Part shown: one piece after another, positions 42,631 to 51,749 of the stretch
Layout: the number at the start of each line of letters is the position of its first letter
How positions within the stretch are numbered: position 1 is the first letter of the stretch
Origin: Bryobacteraceae bacterium
GTDB taxonomy: Bacteria > Acidobacteriota > Terriglobia > Bryobacterales > Bryobacteraceae
DNA: 64,000 bases
Reading direction: 5' to 3'
Assembly: GCA_023384675.1 (NCBI GenBank)
Contig: JAHDVK010000009.1
Coordinates: forward strand, 169,042-233,041
Made by a program: the position numbers and the translations under genes
Notes under the pieces: model-generated
What the model was told of the DNA's origin: nothing
What the model saw: the letters and a program-made list of their open reading frames with translations, nothing else
Databases searched by the model: none

Positions 42631-45129
42631 GTGCCTGAGGAATTGAAGCGCGACACCTTGCTCGACTGCTTCCGCGCATTGGAAGCGGTGCGCGGGCAGG
42701 CGCTGGTGCATGACGACGGGTTCCGTCCGCGGCACTACACGTACGCAGCTCTGGTGCGGGCGGCGCGCAACTTCGCGGCGAAGCTGGAGGCGGAGGGCAT
42801 CGGGCACGGCGACCGGGTGATCCTGTGGAGCGAGAACCGGCCGGAGTGGGTGGCGGCGTTCTGGGGCTGCGTGCTGAAGGGCGTGGCGATCGCGCCGATC
42901 GACGAGAAGCATTCGGTGGAGTTTCTCGAGCGTGTGTGCGCGATCACGGCGCCAAAGGCGATTCTGGCGGGCAACGAAGTGGCGCTGCCCGAAGGCGCGG
43001 CGCGCGCGCCGGTGTGGAAGCTGGCTGAATTGGATTGGAAGGGCGATCCGCCGGGCTTCACCGAAGCGCCGGTGCAAGCGGGCGACACGGTGCAGATCCT
43101 GTTCACCTCGGGGGCGACGGCGGAGCCGAAGGGCGTGGTGATCACGCACCGCAACATCCTGGCGAACACGGTACCGGTGGAGCGGGAAATCCACAAGCAC
43201 CGCAAGCTGGCGTGGCCTTTCTCGCCGATCCGCTTTCTGAACCTGCTGCCGCTGAGCCATATGTTCGGGCAGGCGATGGCAATTTTTATTCCGCCGATGT
43301 TGGGCGGCACGGTGGTATTCCAGCGATCGCACGCGCCGGTCGAAATCATCCGGCAGATCCGGACGCGGAAGATCTCGGTGCTGGTGTCGGTGCCGAAAAT
43401 TCTTGAGGTGCTGAAGGAATATCTTGGCGGAGCCGTGCCTGAGACGAAGGAGCCGGCTCCGGCGGGCGAGAAGTTCTGGTGGCGCTGGTGGCGCTACCGC
43501 CGGGCGCACAAGCTGTTCGGGATGAAATTCTGGAGCTTCATCGTGGGCGGGGCGGCGCTGGATCCGGCTTTGGAAGAGTACTTCGGCAATCTCGGCTGGG
43601 TGGTGATTCAGGGCTACGGGCTGACGGAAGCCGCGCCAATCGTCACGTTGAACCACCCCTTCCACGCGCGCAAGGGAACGGTGGGCAAGCCGATTCACGG
43701 CGTGGAGATCAAGATCGCGGACGACGGCGAGGTGCTGGTGCGCGGGGGCAACGTGACGAGCGGCTACTACAACAACCCCGAGGCGACGGAGGAGGCGTTC
43801 GAGGGCGGCTGGTTCCACACGGGCGACATCGGCGAGTTGGACGAGAGCGGCCGGCTGATGATCAAGGGACGCAAGAAGGAGATGATCGTTCTGCCCGACG
43901 GGCGCAACGTTTTCCCGGAGGATGTGGAGCGGGTGCTGAACGCGATTGCGGGCGTGAAGGAAAGCGCGGTGGTGGGCATGAAGAGCGACGGCGGGGAGCG
44001 GGTGCACGCGGCGCTGGCGCTCGAGGATGGAGTGGAGGCGGAGGAAGTGCTCCGGCAGGCTAATGCGCGCCTGGAGGAGCACCAGAAGGTACGCGGCTAC
44101 ACCGTATGGCCCGAAGCGGAACTGCCGCGCACGGAAGGCACGCGTAAGTTGAAGCGCCGGGCGATCCGGCTGCAAGTCGCGGGCGAAACGCCCGTGGCGG
44201 CCGCGATTCCGGCCGAGGGTGTGGAGGGTTTGCTGGCAAAGTGGTCGTCGGGGCGCGCGCTGGACGCGGGTACATCGCTGGACGACCTGGGGCTTTCGTC
44301 GCTCGACCGGGTGGAGTTGCTGGTGGCGCTCGAACAGAAGCTGGGCGCGCCGGTAGACGAATCGGCCTTTGCAGCGGCGCGCACAGTGGCCGATCTCGAT
44401 CAGATTACAAAAGCGCCGCCCGCGGCCGCGCCGGACCGCGAAGCGATCGAGTTTCCCAAGTGGAACCGCACGAAGTGGGCCGACTGGTTCCGCACGTTCA
44501 ACCAGAACCTGTGGCTGCTGAACCTGGCGCGGATTTTCGCGTGGGTGCGCGCGGAAGGGCGCGAGAATCTGAAGGGATTGGAAGGTCCGGTGATCTTCGC
44601 CTCGAACCATCAGGGCTATTTCGACACGCCGATTCTGCTGATCGCGCTGCCGCTCCGCTGGCGGCGGCGCGTGGCGCCGGCGATGCGTAAGGAGTTCTTC
44701 GACGCGCACTTCAACCCGGGCAAATACAACCCCTTCAAGTGGTTCACGAACAGCCTGAACTACTGGCTCTCGGCACTGATGTTCAACGCGCTGCCGATTC
44801 CGCAGCGCGAGGCGGGCACGCGCCAGACGCTGCGCTACATCGGCGAGCTGGTGGACGAGGGCTGGTGTCCGCTGATCTTCCCCGAGGGCAAGCACAGCCG
44901 CGATGAGACGGTGCTGCCGTTTCAGGCGGGCGCGGCGATGATGGCTGCGCGGCTGGGCGTGCCGGTGGTGCCGGTGCGGATCCGGGGCTCGAACCGGGTG
45001 CTGCATCCGGATTGGAGCATGGCGCGGCCGGCGTTCGTCAAGGTGAAGTTCGGCGCGCCGGTGAGGCTGGAAGGTGAGGACTACGCGGCGCTGGCGCGGA
45101 TCCTTGAGGAGAAAGTGCGCGCATTGTAA
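42631..45129 (+). CDS. Acyl-ACP/CoA ligase - ACP - PlsC acyltransferase fusion
   Basis: 832 aa from a GTG (the frame is open from 42577, inside the previous gene). Order: AMP-binding adenylation domain (about 5-520) with ILFTSGATAEPKGVVITH, GYGLTEAAPIV and GRKKEMIVLPDGRNVFPEDVE; an acyl-carrier segment (about 530-600) with DDLGLSSLDRVELLVALE, where the second Ser is the likely phosphopantetheine site; and a PlsC/LPLAT acyltransferase (about 620-830) with NHQGYFDTP (HX4D) and FPEGKHSRDE. One chain could activate a fatty acid, hold it on the carrier and transfer it to a lysophospholipid, like Aas but with a built-in ACP. Cytoplasmic or membrane-peripheral. Confidence 0.88.
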   Translation: MPEELKRDTLLDCFRALEAVRGQALVHDDGFRPRHYTYAALVRAARNFAAKLEAEGIGHGDRVILWSENRPEWVAAFWGCVLKGVAIAPIDEKHSVEFLERVCAITAPKAILAGNEVALPEGAARAPVWKLAELDWKGDPPGFTEAPVQAGDTVQILFTSGATAEPKGVVITHRNILANTVPVEREIHKHRKLAWPFSPIRFLNLLPLSHMFGQAMAIFIPPMLGGTVVFQRSHAPVEIIRQIRTRKISVLVSVPKILEVLKEYLGGAVPETKEPAPAGEKFWWRWWRYRRAHKLFGMKFWSFIVGGAALDPALEEYFGNLGWVVIQGYGLTEAAPIVTLNHPFHARKGTVGKPIHGVEIKIADDGEVLVRGGNVTSGYYNNPEATEEAFEGGWFHTGDIGELDESGRLMIKGRKKEMIVLPDGRNVFPEDVERVLNAIAGVKESAVVGMKSDGGERVHAALALEDGVEAEEVLRQANARLEEHQKVRGYTVWPEAELPRTEGTRKLKRRAIRLQVAGETPVAAAIPAEGVEGLLAKWSSGRALDAGTSLDDLGLSSLDRVELLVALEQKLGAPVDESAFAAARTVADLDQITKAPPAAAPDREAIEFPKWNRTKWADWFRTFNQNLWLLNLARIFAWVRAEGRENLKGLEGPVIFASNHQGYFDTPILLIALPLRWRRRVAPAMRKEFFDAHFNPGKYNPFKWFTNSLNYWLSALMFNALPIPQREAGTRQTLRYIGELVDEGWCPLIFPEGKHSRDETVLPFQAGAAMMAARLGVPVVPVRIRGSNRVLHPDWSMARPAFVKVKFGAPVRLEGEDYAALARILEEKVRAL

Positions 45130-45130
45130 G

Positions 45131-46774
45131 ATGCAGGAAATGACACTCGGGCGATTGCTGCGACGATTGGCCCCGGGCGCATTGGTCCTGGCTTTGAGCC
45201 TGCCGGCGTGGGGGCAGGCGGATGCGCGCCGGGCCCGCCAGCATTACGAAAGCGCAGTAAAGGCGGAAAGCGCGGGGCGGGTTGAGGAGGCGTTGGGACT
45301 GCTCACGGAGGCGTTGCGCGCGGATCCGAAGTCGCAGGACGCGCTGCGGCGGCGCGGGCGGGTGCTGCTGCGGCTCGAGCGGCATGGCGAAGCGGCGCGC
45401 GATTTCGATGCCGCTCTCGCGCTGAATCCGCTCGATGGCGAGAACTGGGCGGGACTCGGGGAGGCCAGGCTCGGTTCGAAAGACTTTGATGCGGCGGTGC
45501 TGGCCTTCGAGAAAGCGATCGAGAACAAGCATGAATCCTCGACGCTCTACCGGCAAATGGGTCAGGCGTATGCGGGGCAGGGCAAGGCTTCGCTGGCCAT
45601 CGAAGCGTTCACGAAGTCCAGCAAGTTGCGGCTGGATATTCCTGAAACCTACCTGTACCGCGGGCAGGTTCACGCATCGCTCGGCCGCTATCGCGACGCG
45701 ATCGAGGACTATGAGCAGGCGCTGCATCACCGGCCCGACTATGCCGAGGCTCACCGCGAGCGCGGCTTCGCGCACGGGCAGCTGGGTTTGTTTGACCGCG
45801 CCCTGGAGGACTTCAGCCGCGCGCTGCGGATTCATCCGGACGACGCGAGGACGCTGGGCTATCGCGGCGCGGCATACGACGTGCTGAAACGGCCCACCGA
45901 GGCGATGGCCGACTATGATGCGGCGATCCGGCTGGACCCGCGCGCAGTGAACGTTCTGCTGGCGCGCGCCGATTTGCACGCCCGCCAGCAGAATCACCCG
46001 GCTGCGCTCGAGGACCGCACGGCTGCGCTGCGCGTAGACCCGGATCATGTGGTGGCGTTGATCGCGCGCGGCGGCTCGTACCATTTGCTGGGGAAGCACG
46101 CCGAGGGCATCGCCGACCGGACGCGCGCGATTCAACTCGATCCGCGGAATGCGCAGCCCTGGTATGCGCGCGGGTCCGCGTACTTTCTGTTGAACGAATA
46201 CGCGAAAGCGGCCGCCGATCTGGAGCAGGCCGTCCGCCTGCAACCGAATCACACCGAGGCCAACGAGACGCTGGCGAAGGTGAACGAGATCCTGCGCCGG
46301 ATGGAAGAGACACCGCGCGCGCCTGTAGAGGTAGCGGCGGCAGAGCCGGAACCGAGGCCCGAACCAAAGCCCGAGCCGCCCGCCCCCTCCGAACCCAAAC
46401 CTCCGCCAACACCCGCCGCCCAGCCGAAGCCCGCAGCCCCCGTGAAGCCCGCGCCCGAACGCCCGCTTAACGCAGCGGAACTCAATCGCCTGGGCCGAGA
46501 GCAACTGAATGCGGGCAATTTGCCCGAGTCCATCCGGCTGTTGAGTCGGGCCGTGGAAGCAAATCCCCGGTTCGCGCAGGCCTGGAATGCACTGGGCTAC
46601 GCGCGCATGCTAAACGGCGAGTATCGCGACGCGCTGAAGAGCCTGGACGAGGCGCTGAAGATCGATCCGAACTACATCAACGCGCTGCAGAACCGGGCCG
46701 CTACGCGCTTACGATTGGGCGATAAAGCGGGCGCGGCCGAGGATCAGGCGCGCATCGCCGAATTGCAGAAATAG
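45131..46774 (+). CDS. Exported TPR-repeat protein
   Basis: 547 aa with a signal peptide (LLRRLAPGALVLALSLPAWG). At least nine TPRs in two blocks: about 25-390, then a Pro/Ala/Glu-rich linker (about 400-440; PRPEPKPEPPAPSEP), then about 455-545 with further repeats (AWNALGYARMLNGEYRDALK). Periplasmic protein scaffold; partner unknown. It begins 2 bp after the ligase fusion stop and so belongs to the same operon. Its stop abuts the convergent gene. Confidence 0.85.
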   Translation: MQEMTLGRLLRRLAPGALVLALSLPAWGQADARRARQHYESAVKAESAGRVEEALGLLTEALRADPKSQDALRRRGRVLLRLERHGEAARDFDAALALNPLDGENWAGLGEARLGSKDFDAAVLAFEKAIENKHESSTLYRQMGQAYAGQGKASLAIEAFTKSSKLRLDIPETYLYRGQVHASLGRYRDAIEDYEQALHHRPDYAEAHRERGFAHGQLGLFDRALEDFSRALRIHPDDARTLGYRGAAYDVLKRPTEAMADYDAAIRLDPRAVNVLLARADLHARQQNHPAALEDRTAALRVDPDHVVALIARGGSYHLLGKHAEGIADRTRAIQLDPRNAQPWYARGSAYFLLNEYAKAAADLEQAVRLQPNHTEANETLAKVNEILRRMEETPRAPVEVAAAEPEPRPEPKPEPPAPSEPKPPPTPAAQPKPAAPVKPAPERPLNAAELNRLGREQLNAGNLPESIRLLSRAVEANPRFAQAWNALGYARMLNGEYRDALKSLDEALKIDPNYINALQNRAATRLRLGDKAGAAEDQARIAELQK

Positions 46775-46775
46775 C

Positions 46776-48824
46776 CTACTGCATCACGCGAAAGACGTTG
46801 GAATAGTCGTCGGTCCACAAGCGCATGTTCGAGGGCGGCACGGCCTCGCGCCCGTTCAGCCGGAATTCGTCCGTTTCGAGCAACTCTTCCCTCGCCGTGA
46901 GGAGTACCCAGTTGGTGCCGTAGCAGGAGCCGTCGTCATTGTCCTGCGTCGTGATCATCCAGGCGCGCCGGCCCAGTTCGGCAGCGGCGCGCGCGACTAC
47001 CGGTTCGAGGTCCACGTAGCGGTTTGAGATGTGCACGCCGAGGATGCCGTCCTCCTTGAGGTGCTTCTTGTAGAGGCGCATCGCTTCGATGGTGAGCAGG
47101 TGAACGGGGATCGAATCGCTGGAGAAGGCGTCCACGGCGATGACGTCGTAGCCCTGCGGCGCTTCGCGTTCCAGGCTGAGGCGGGCGTCGCCCAGCACAA
47201 TCTCGGTTACCGCCTCAGTGTCCTTGAGGTAGGTGAAGTAATCGTTGGCGATGTTCTCCACGAGCGGGTTGATTTCGTAGAAGCGATACAGGTCGCCGGG
47301 CCGTGCGTAGGCGGCGAGCGTGCCGGTGCCCAGCCCGATGACGGCGATCTTCTGCGGCACGCCGATGGGGCGGGCGTTCACCGCGAGAGCGATGCCCGCG
47401 TCCTTGCAGTAGTAAGCCGCGGGTTCGCGGCGGCGCGCGGGATGAGTGTATTGTTCGCCGTGATTGATTGCGCCGTGGACCAGAGTGCGATAGCTGTCCC
47501 ACTCGTACAGGTCGCCGTACTGGCGCACGCTCATCTCGCCATAGAAGTTTCGGACCACCACCATGTTGCCAGTGACCATGTCGCGCACGATGCGCGCGTT
47601 CACGCCGGTAATCAGCGAAGCCAAGGTCACCACGCCGATGGAAGGCCAGCCGAGCAGTTCGCGGCGGAACACCGACTCCTTGTCTACGTACAGTGTGGCC
47701 AGGACCACGAGGACGCAGAAGACAATCGCGATGGGGAATTCGTAGTAGGCGTTAAAGGCAGCCGGGGCGATCAGCGCGACGAAGACGCCGCCGAGCGCGC
47801 CGCCGAGCGAGATCATGAAGTAAAACACGGTGAGGTGCGCGGGATGGGGCTTGAGCCGCGCGAGTTCTCCGTGGCACACCATGCAGGCCAGGAAAAACGC
47901 GATGGCGAACAGAGCGATAACGGCCTTCATTTCCGGGCGCTCCGTGGGGTCGGACATCAGCAGCCAGCACATGATGCCGAACGCCACGGGCAGCAGCCCC
48001 AGAAACACGGGGCGGCGGTACCAGCCATCGGCGTCGAAGGCGATGATGAATGTCAGCAGGTAGAGGGCCAGTGGCAAAACCCAGAGGAACGGGATGGGCG
48101 CCACGTCCATGCTCATGTGGCTGGTGACGGTCATTAGCAGCATGGAGGCGGCGGCCGCAAGAGCCACCCACAGCGCCATCAGGCCGCGCGTGGGCGCGGG
48201 CGCGGTCTCCACCGGTTCGGCCATTTCCTGGGCTGCCGCCGGCGCGGGCGCACGGCTCAGCCAGCCCGTGTAGGCGCACAGCAGCGCGAACACCCCGAAG
48301 CCGATGGACCAGACAAAGGACTGTCGCCCTAGAGTCAGGTTCGGTTCGATGAGCGGCGGATAACTCAGCAACGCGAGCATCGAACCCAGGTTCGACAGTG
48401 CAAAAAGCCGGTACGGAATGCCGCCCGGGTGTTTTTGTACGTACCAGGCTTGTACCAGGGGGCCTGTTGTCGAGAGCAGAAAATAGGGCAGGCCGATGGT
48501 CGCTCCCAGAACCGCAAGGATGCGCCACGCGGGCGCGGTCGGGTCCACCGGTTTCCAGGCCTCGTCGGGCGTCACCGGGAGGATGAATAGAGCCGCCACG
48601 AGCAGCGCCGCGTGCAGCATCCACTGGCGCGAGGGCGGCAGGCGCCGCACGAGCCCGTGGGCGTAGGCATAGCCCGCCAGCAGCACTGCCTGGAAAAAGA
48701 GCAGGCACGTGGCCCAGACTGCGGCCGTTCCGCCGAACCAGGGCAGGATCATCTTGGCGATCATCGGCTGCACCTGAAAAAGAAGGAATGCGCTGAGGAA
48801 GATGGTGATGGCGTGGAACAGCAT
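46776..48824 (-). CDS. Fused MFS-like membrane / spermidine synthase-like protein
   Basis: 682 aa. The N-terminal about 440 residues carry about eleven TM helices (starts FHAITIFLSAFLLFQVQPMIAK, with WATCLLFFQAVLLAGYAYAH). The C-terminal about 200 residues form a class I methyltransferase-like spermidine synthase domain: KIAVIGLGTGTLAAYARPGD, RFYEINPLV, and VIAVDAFSSDSIPVHLLT. Such fusions are widespread in Acidobacteriota, and their product is not known to be spermidine. It follows the HyuA gene, same strand, by 34 bp. Confidence 0.88.
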   Translation of the reverse strand: MLFHAITIFLSAFLLFQVQPMIAKMILPWFGGTAAVWATCLLFFQAVLLAGYAYAHGLVRRLPPSRQWMLHAALLVAALFILPVTPDEAWKPVDPTAPAWRILAVLGATIGLPYFLLSTTGPLVQAWYVQKHPGGIPYRLFALSNLGSMLALLSYPPLIEPNLTLGRQSFVWSIGFGVFALLCAYTGWLSRAPAPAAAQEMAEPVETAPAPTRGLMALWVALAAAASMLLMTVTSHMSMDVAPIPFLWVLPLALYLLTFIIAFDADGWYRRPVFLGLLPVAFGIMCWLLMSDPTERPEMKAVIALFAIAFFLACMVCHGELARLKPHPAHLTVFYFMISLGGALGGVFVALIAPAAFNAYYEFPIAIVFCVLVVLATLYVDKESVFRRELLGWPSIGVVTLASLITGVNARIVRDMVTGNMVVVRNFYGEMSVRQYGDLYEWDSYRTLVHGAINHGEQYTHPARRREPAAYYCKDAGIALAVNARPIGVPQKIAVIGLGTGTLAAYARPGDLYRFYEINPLVENIANDYFTYLKDTEAVTEIVLGDARLSLEREAPQGYDVIAVDAFSSDSIPVHLLTIEAMRLYKKHLKEDGILGVHISNRYVDLEPVVARAAAELGRRAWMITTQDNDDGSCYGTNWVLLTAREELLETDEFRLNGREAVPPSNMRLWTDDYSNVFRVMQ

Positions 48825-48858
48825 GCGGAATCTTTGATTTTAAGACACGTGGCGGGGT

Positions 48859-50778
48859 CTATCCGGTTACGCGGCGGTGCAGAATCAGGCTGCCGCCATC
48901 GCCGGCTTGTGCGGACCAGGCGGGCGGCACAAGCAAAGTGGAGCCGTAGTCGATTACAAGCAAGGGGCCGGTTTGCGGTTCGAGGCCGATGGCAGCGCGG
49001 TCCAGAACGCGTGCGCGGCGGAAGCGCCCGCCGGTGAAGACAGGCCGGGCAGGGTATTCCGCTTTCACTGTTGCGGCCGGCGGTGCGAGAGGGGGCTGGG
49101 GGGAAAGGCGGCGGGCGCGGACGCGGATGGTCACGACCTCCACGGGATGAGATGGGTTGGCATAGCCATAGGTCTGCTGGTGCGCCGCGTGGAAACCGCG
49201 GACGGCGGCGGCGCGGCTGCGCCAGGGCACGGTGAGTTCGTAGCTTTGACCTTGATAGCGCAAGTCGGCCATTCTTTCGATTCTCGCGCCCGGGGTTTCC
49301 GCGCGGGCCTGGGCCTCGAGCCGGGCGAATTGCGAGCCCGGGTTCGACTCGCCGAGCACGCCCGCGGCGTAGTCGCGGATGCGATCCGCGAGCAGCATAC
49401 CGAGGGCGGAGAGCGATCCGGCGAGGGCGGGCGCCAGGACTGTACGCATGCCCAGTTCTTCGGCCATTTCACACGCGTGCAGCCCGCCGCAACCGCCGAA
49501 GGCAACCAGCGCGAAGCCGCGCGGGTCGATGCCGCGCTCGACGGACACAACACGGATGGCGCGGCTCATTGTGGCGTTCGCAACGCGCAGCACCCCGGCG
49601 GCTGTTTCTTCAACGGAAAGGCGGAGTTCCCGGGCCAGGGGTTCGAAGGCGACGCGGGCGCGCGCCGGGTGAATGCGCAGGGATCCGCCCGCGAGCTGAT
49701 CGGCTGCGATGCGGCCGAGGACGACATGGGCGTCCGTGACTGTGGGCCGGCTGCCCGCGCCGTAACAAGCCGGTCCGGGATCGGCGCCGGCGCTCTCCGG
49801 ACCCACCCGCAACAGCCCGCCGGCATCCACGCGCGCCAGCGAACCGCCACCCGCGCCTACTGTGTGGATTTCGAGCATGGGCGTTTTCACGGGGAGGCCG
49901 TCCACCAAGGCTTCGTGGGTTTCGCGCGGCGCGCCGTCGCACAGGCTGACGTCGGTGGAAGTGCCACCCATGTCGAAGCCGACGACCTGAGTGAAGCCCG
50001 CGGCGCGCCCCACTGCCACCGCACCCGCCACGCCGCCCGCGGGTCCGCTGAGGATGGTGCGCACGCTGAAGCGCGCGGCCTCATCCACGGACATCGCGCC
50101 GCCGTTGGACTGCATCACGTGGATCGTGTGGGGCGCATCGGCCAGCCGCTCGAGGTAGCGGCGCATGAGGGGGCCGACATAGGCGTTCAGCGCCGTAGTG
50201 GAGGCGCGCTCATACTCGCGAAATTCCGGGCAGATCTCATGCGAGACACTCACGGGGCAGAGGTTTTCCAGGGCTTCGCGCACAAGCGCCTCATGACGGC
50301 CGTCGCGGTAAGCGTGCAGGAAGCAGACGGCCACGGACTCGATGCCCGCGCGCTTCAGCGCTGCGCGCAAACGACGCAGCGCCCCCGGGGCTGGTGTCTG
50401 CTCCACTGTGCCATCGGCATGGATGCGTTCCTTCATGCCGAAGCACAATTCCCGTGGAATCAGCAGCCGCTTGGGCGGCGGCGTGAGGTCGAAGAGCGCG
50501 GCACGGTTCTGGCGGCCGATTTCGAGCAGATCCTCGAAGCCGGCGGTGGTGACCAGCGCGGTCCGCGCGCCTTTGCGCTCCAGCAAGGCGTTGGTCGCGA
50601 CAGTGGAGCCATGAATGGCTTCGGCTCGCTTGCCCGCCGCCGCCCGGGCAAGGCCCGCGAGAATCACCTCATGCGGAGCGCGCGGATTCGAGCGCAACTT
50701 GAAGGTTTCCAGCCGCCCGCCGCGGTGGAGCACTACGAAGTCGGTGAACGTACCGCCCGCGTCGATGCCGATTCTCAT
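48859..50778 (-). CDS. hyuA: HyuA-like hydantoinase/oxoprolinase subunit
   Basis: 639 aa, cytoplasmic. The ASKHA phosphate-binding motif MRIGIDAGGTFTDFVV at the N-terminus, GSTVATNALLERKG, SGPAGGVAGAVAVG, GFDMGGTSTDVSL and PEFREYERASTTALNAYV are standard HyuA/OXOPL motifs. It hydrolyses a cyclic imide/hydantoin or 5-oxoproline with ATP, usually with a HyuB partner. No hyuB is next to it here. The gene start overlaps the stop of the esterase gene (ATGA). Confidence 0.92.
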   Translation of the reverse strand: MRIGIDAGGTFTDFVVLHRGGRLETFKLRSNPRAPHEVILAGLARAAAGKRAEAIHGSTVATNALLERKGARTALVTTAGFEDLLEIGRQNRAALFDLTPPPKRLLIPRELCFGMKERIHADGTVEQTPAPGALRRLRAALKRAGIESVAVCFLHAYRDGRHEALVREALENLCPVSVSHEICPEFREYERASTTALNAYVGPLMRRYLERLADAPHTIHVMQSNGGAMSVDEAARFSVRTILSGPAGGVAGAVAVGRAAGFTQVVGFDMGGTSTDVSLCDGAPRETHEALVDGLPVKTPMLEIHTVGAGGGSLARVDAGGLLRVGPESAGADPGPACYGAGSRPTVTDAHVVLGRIAADQLAGGSLRIHPARARVAFEPLARELRLSVEETAAGVLRVANATMSRAIRVVSVERGIDPRGFALVAFGGCGGLHACEMAEELGMRTVLAPALAGSLSALGMLLADRIRDYAAGVLGESNPGSQFARLEAQARAETPGARIERMADLRYQGQSYELTVPWRSRAAAVRGFHAAHQQTYGYANPSHPVEVVTIRVRARRLSPQPPLAPPAATVKAEYPARPVFTGGRFRRARVLDRAAIGLEPQTGPLLVIDYGSTLLVPPAWSAQAGDGGSLILHRRVTG

Positions 50779-51563
50779 TTGGCCGCCTTTCGCGGATAGA
50801 GGAATTCGAGCGCCAGCGGCAGGCGGGTGGCCCAGGCGGCTTCCGAATGCGTGCCGTCGGGCGCTTCGTGATAGGCGAGGCTGCGTCCATCACGCCAGCC
50901 CTTGCCGGCGAGCATGGCTTTCAGCAGGCGCGCATCGCGCAGGTACACGCCGGGGCTTTCGCCTTCGGCCGCGCCCATGTCGAGCCACAGCCGCGGCCGG
51001 CGGGAGTGGTTCATGCGCTCGGCATGCCGCAGGATCACGCGCCGGTCCCACCAGATCGAGGGCGAAAACACTGCGAGGCGGCCGAACACATCGGGGTGTT
51101 CCAGTCCGAGCCACAGCGACACCAGGCCGCCGAGCGAGGAGCCGCCCACTCCGGTATTGCTCGCGCGCGGCGAGATGCGGAAGCGTGAGCGCAACCACGG
51201 CAGGAGTTCCTCGATCACCATGCGCGCATGCAGCGGCGCGCCGCCGCCGTCCAGTTTGCGCGTGCGTGTGGGCGTGTATTCGAAAAGGCGCTTTTCCGCG
51301 CCATGATAGACCGCTGCAATGATCAGAGGCTCAATGCGGCGATGAGCGAGCAGCTGGTCGGCCGTCTCCCTGGCCCGCCAATGCTGGCCTGGGACATAGG
51401 CGGTGGACGGGTCAAAGACATTCTGGCCGTCATGCAGAAGCAGCAGCGGGTATTTGCGCCGCGTGTCCTGCTTGTAGCCGGGCGGCAGATAGACCGTCAC
51501 CGGACGCCGCGCGCCCAGATGGTGGCTGACAAAATCCTCGTAGAGGTGGAGAGTGCCGGGCAA
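50775..51563 (-). CDS. Alpha/beta-hydrolase esterase (enterochelin esterase-like)
   Basis: 262 aa, no signal peptide, from a TTG that follows a TACGAT element by six nt. KYPLLLLHDGQNVFDP (oxyanion region), GVGGSSLGGLVSLWLG (Ser nucleophile), SPSIWWDRR, and APDGTHSEAAWATRLPLAL with the catalytic His. This is the esterase D / Fes-like branch. Substrate unknown. The stop overlaps the HyuA start, so the two genes are coupled. Confidence 0.85.
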   Translation of the reverse strand: MPGTLHLYEDFVSHHLGARRPVTVYLPPGYKQDTRRKYPLLLLHDGQNVFDPSTAYVPGQHWRARETADQLLAHRRIEPLIIAAVYHGAEKRLFEYTPTRTRKLDGGGAPLHARMVIEELLPWLRSRFRISPRASNTGVGGSSLGGLVSLWLGLEHPDVFGRLAVFSPSIWWDRRVILRHAERMNHSRRPRLWLDMGAAEGESPGVYLRDARLLKAMLAGKGWRDGRSLAYHEAPDGTHSEAAWATRLPLALEFLYPRKAAK

Positions 51564-51613
51564 TTCTCTATCGTAACCGGGCCAGAGAAATTCGGGGGGA
51601 AAGCGGCGGGAAG

Positions 51614-51688
51614 TGGTAGCGCTAACGGGATTCGAACCCGTATTTGAGCCTTGAGAGGGCTCCGTCCTAACCCTTAGACGATAGCGCC
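51614..51688 (-). tRNA. tRNA-Glu (CTC)
   Basis: 75 nt with encoded CCA. The acceptor stem is GGCGCTA / TAGCGCT (first pair G-T), the T arm ACGGG-TTCGAAT-CCCGT, and the anticodon arm GAGCC-CTCTCAA-GGCTC with CTC. Reads GAG codons. Confidence 0.93.
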
Positions 51689-51700
51689 ACTTTGCCTTTC

Positions 51701-51729
51701 ATCATAGCGGGTGGGCGCTTGGACGGCAA
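51701..51729 (-). promoter_or_regulatory. Promoter of tRNA-Glu
   Basis: On minus: -35 TTGCCG (51729-51724), 17-nt spacer, -10 TATGAT (51706-51701), with the tRNA 5' end 12 nt further on. Confidence 0.7.
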
Positions 51730-51749
51730 CAGCGATAGAATCATGGTCA

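Noticed and set aside
42568..45006. 812-codon antisense frame opposite the ligase fusion, and a 640-codon frame at 48877-50799 opposite hyuA
   Set aside because: Arg/His/Pro- or Gly/Ala-rich shadows of genes with clear domains on the other strand.
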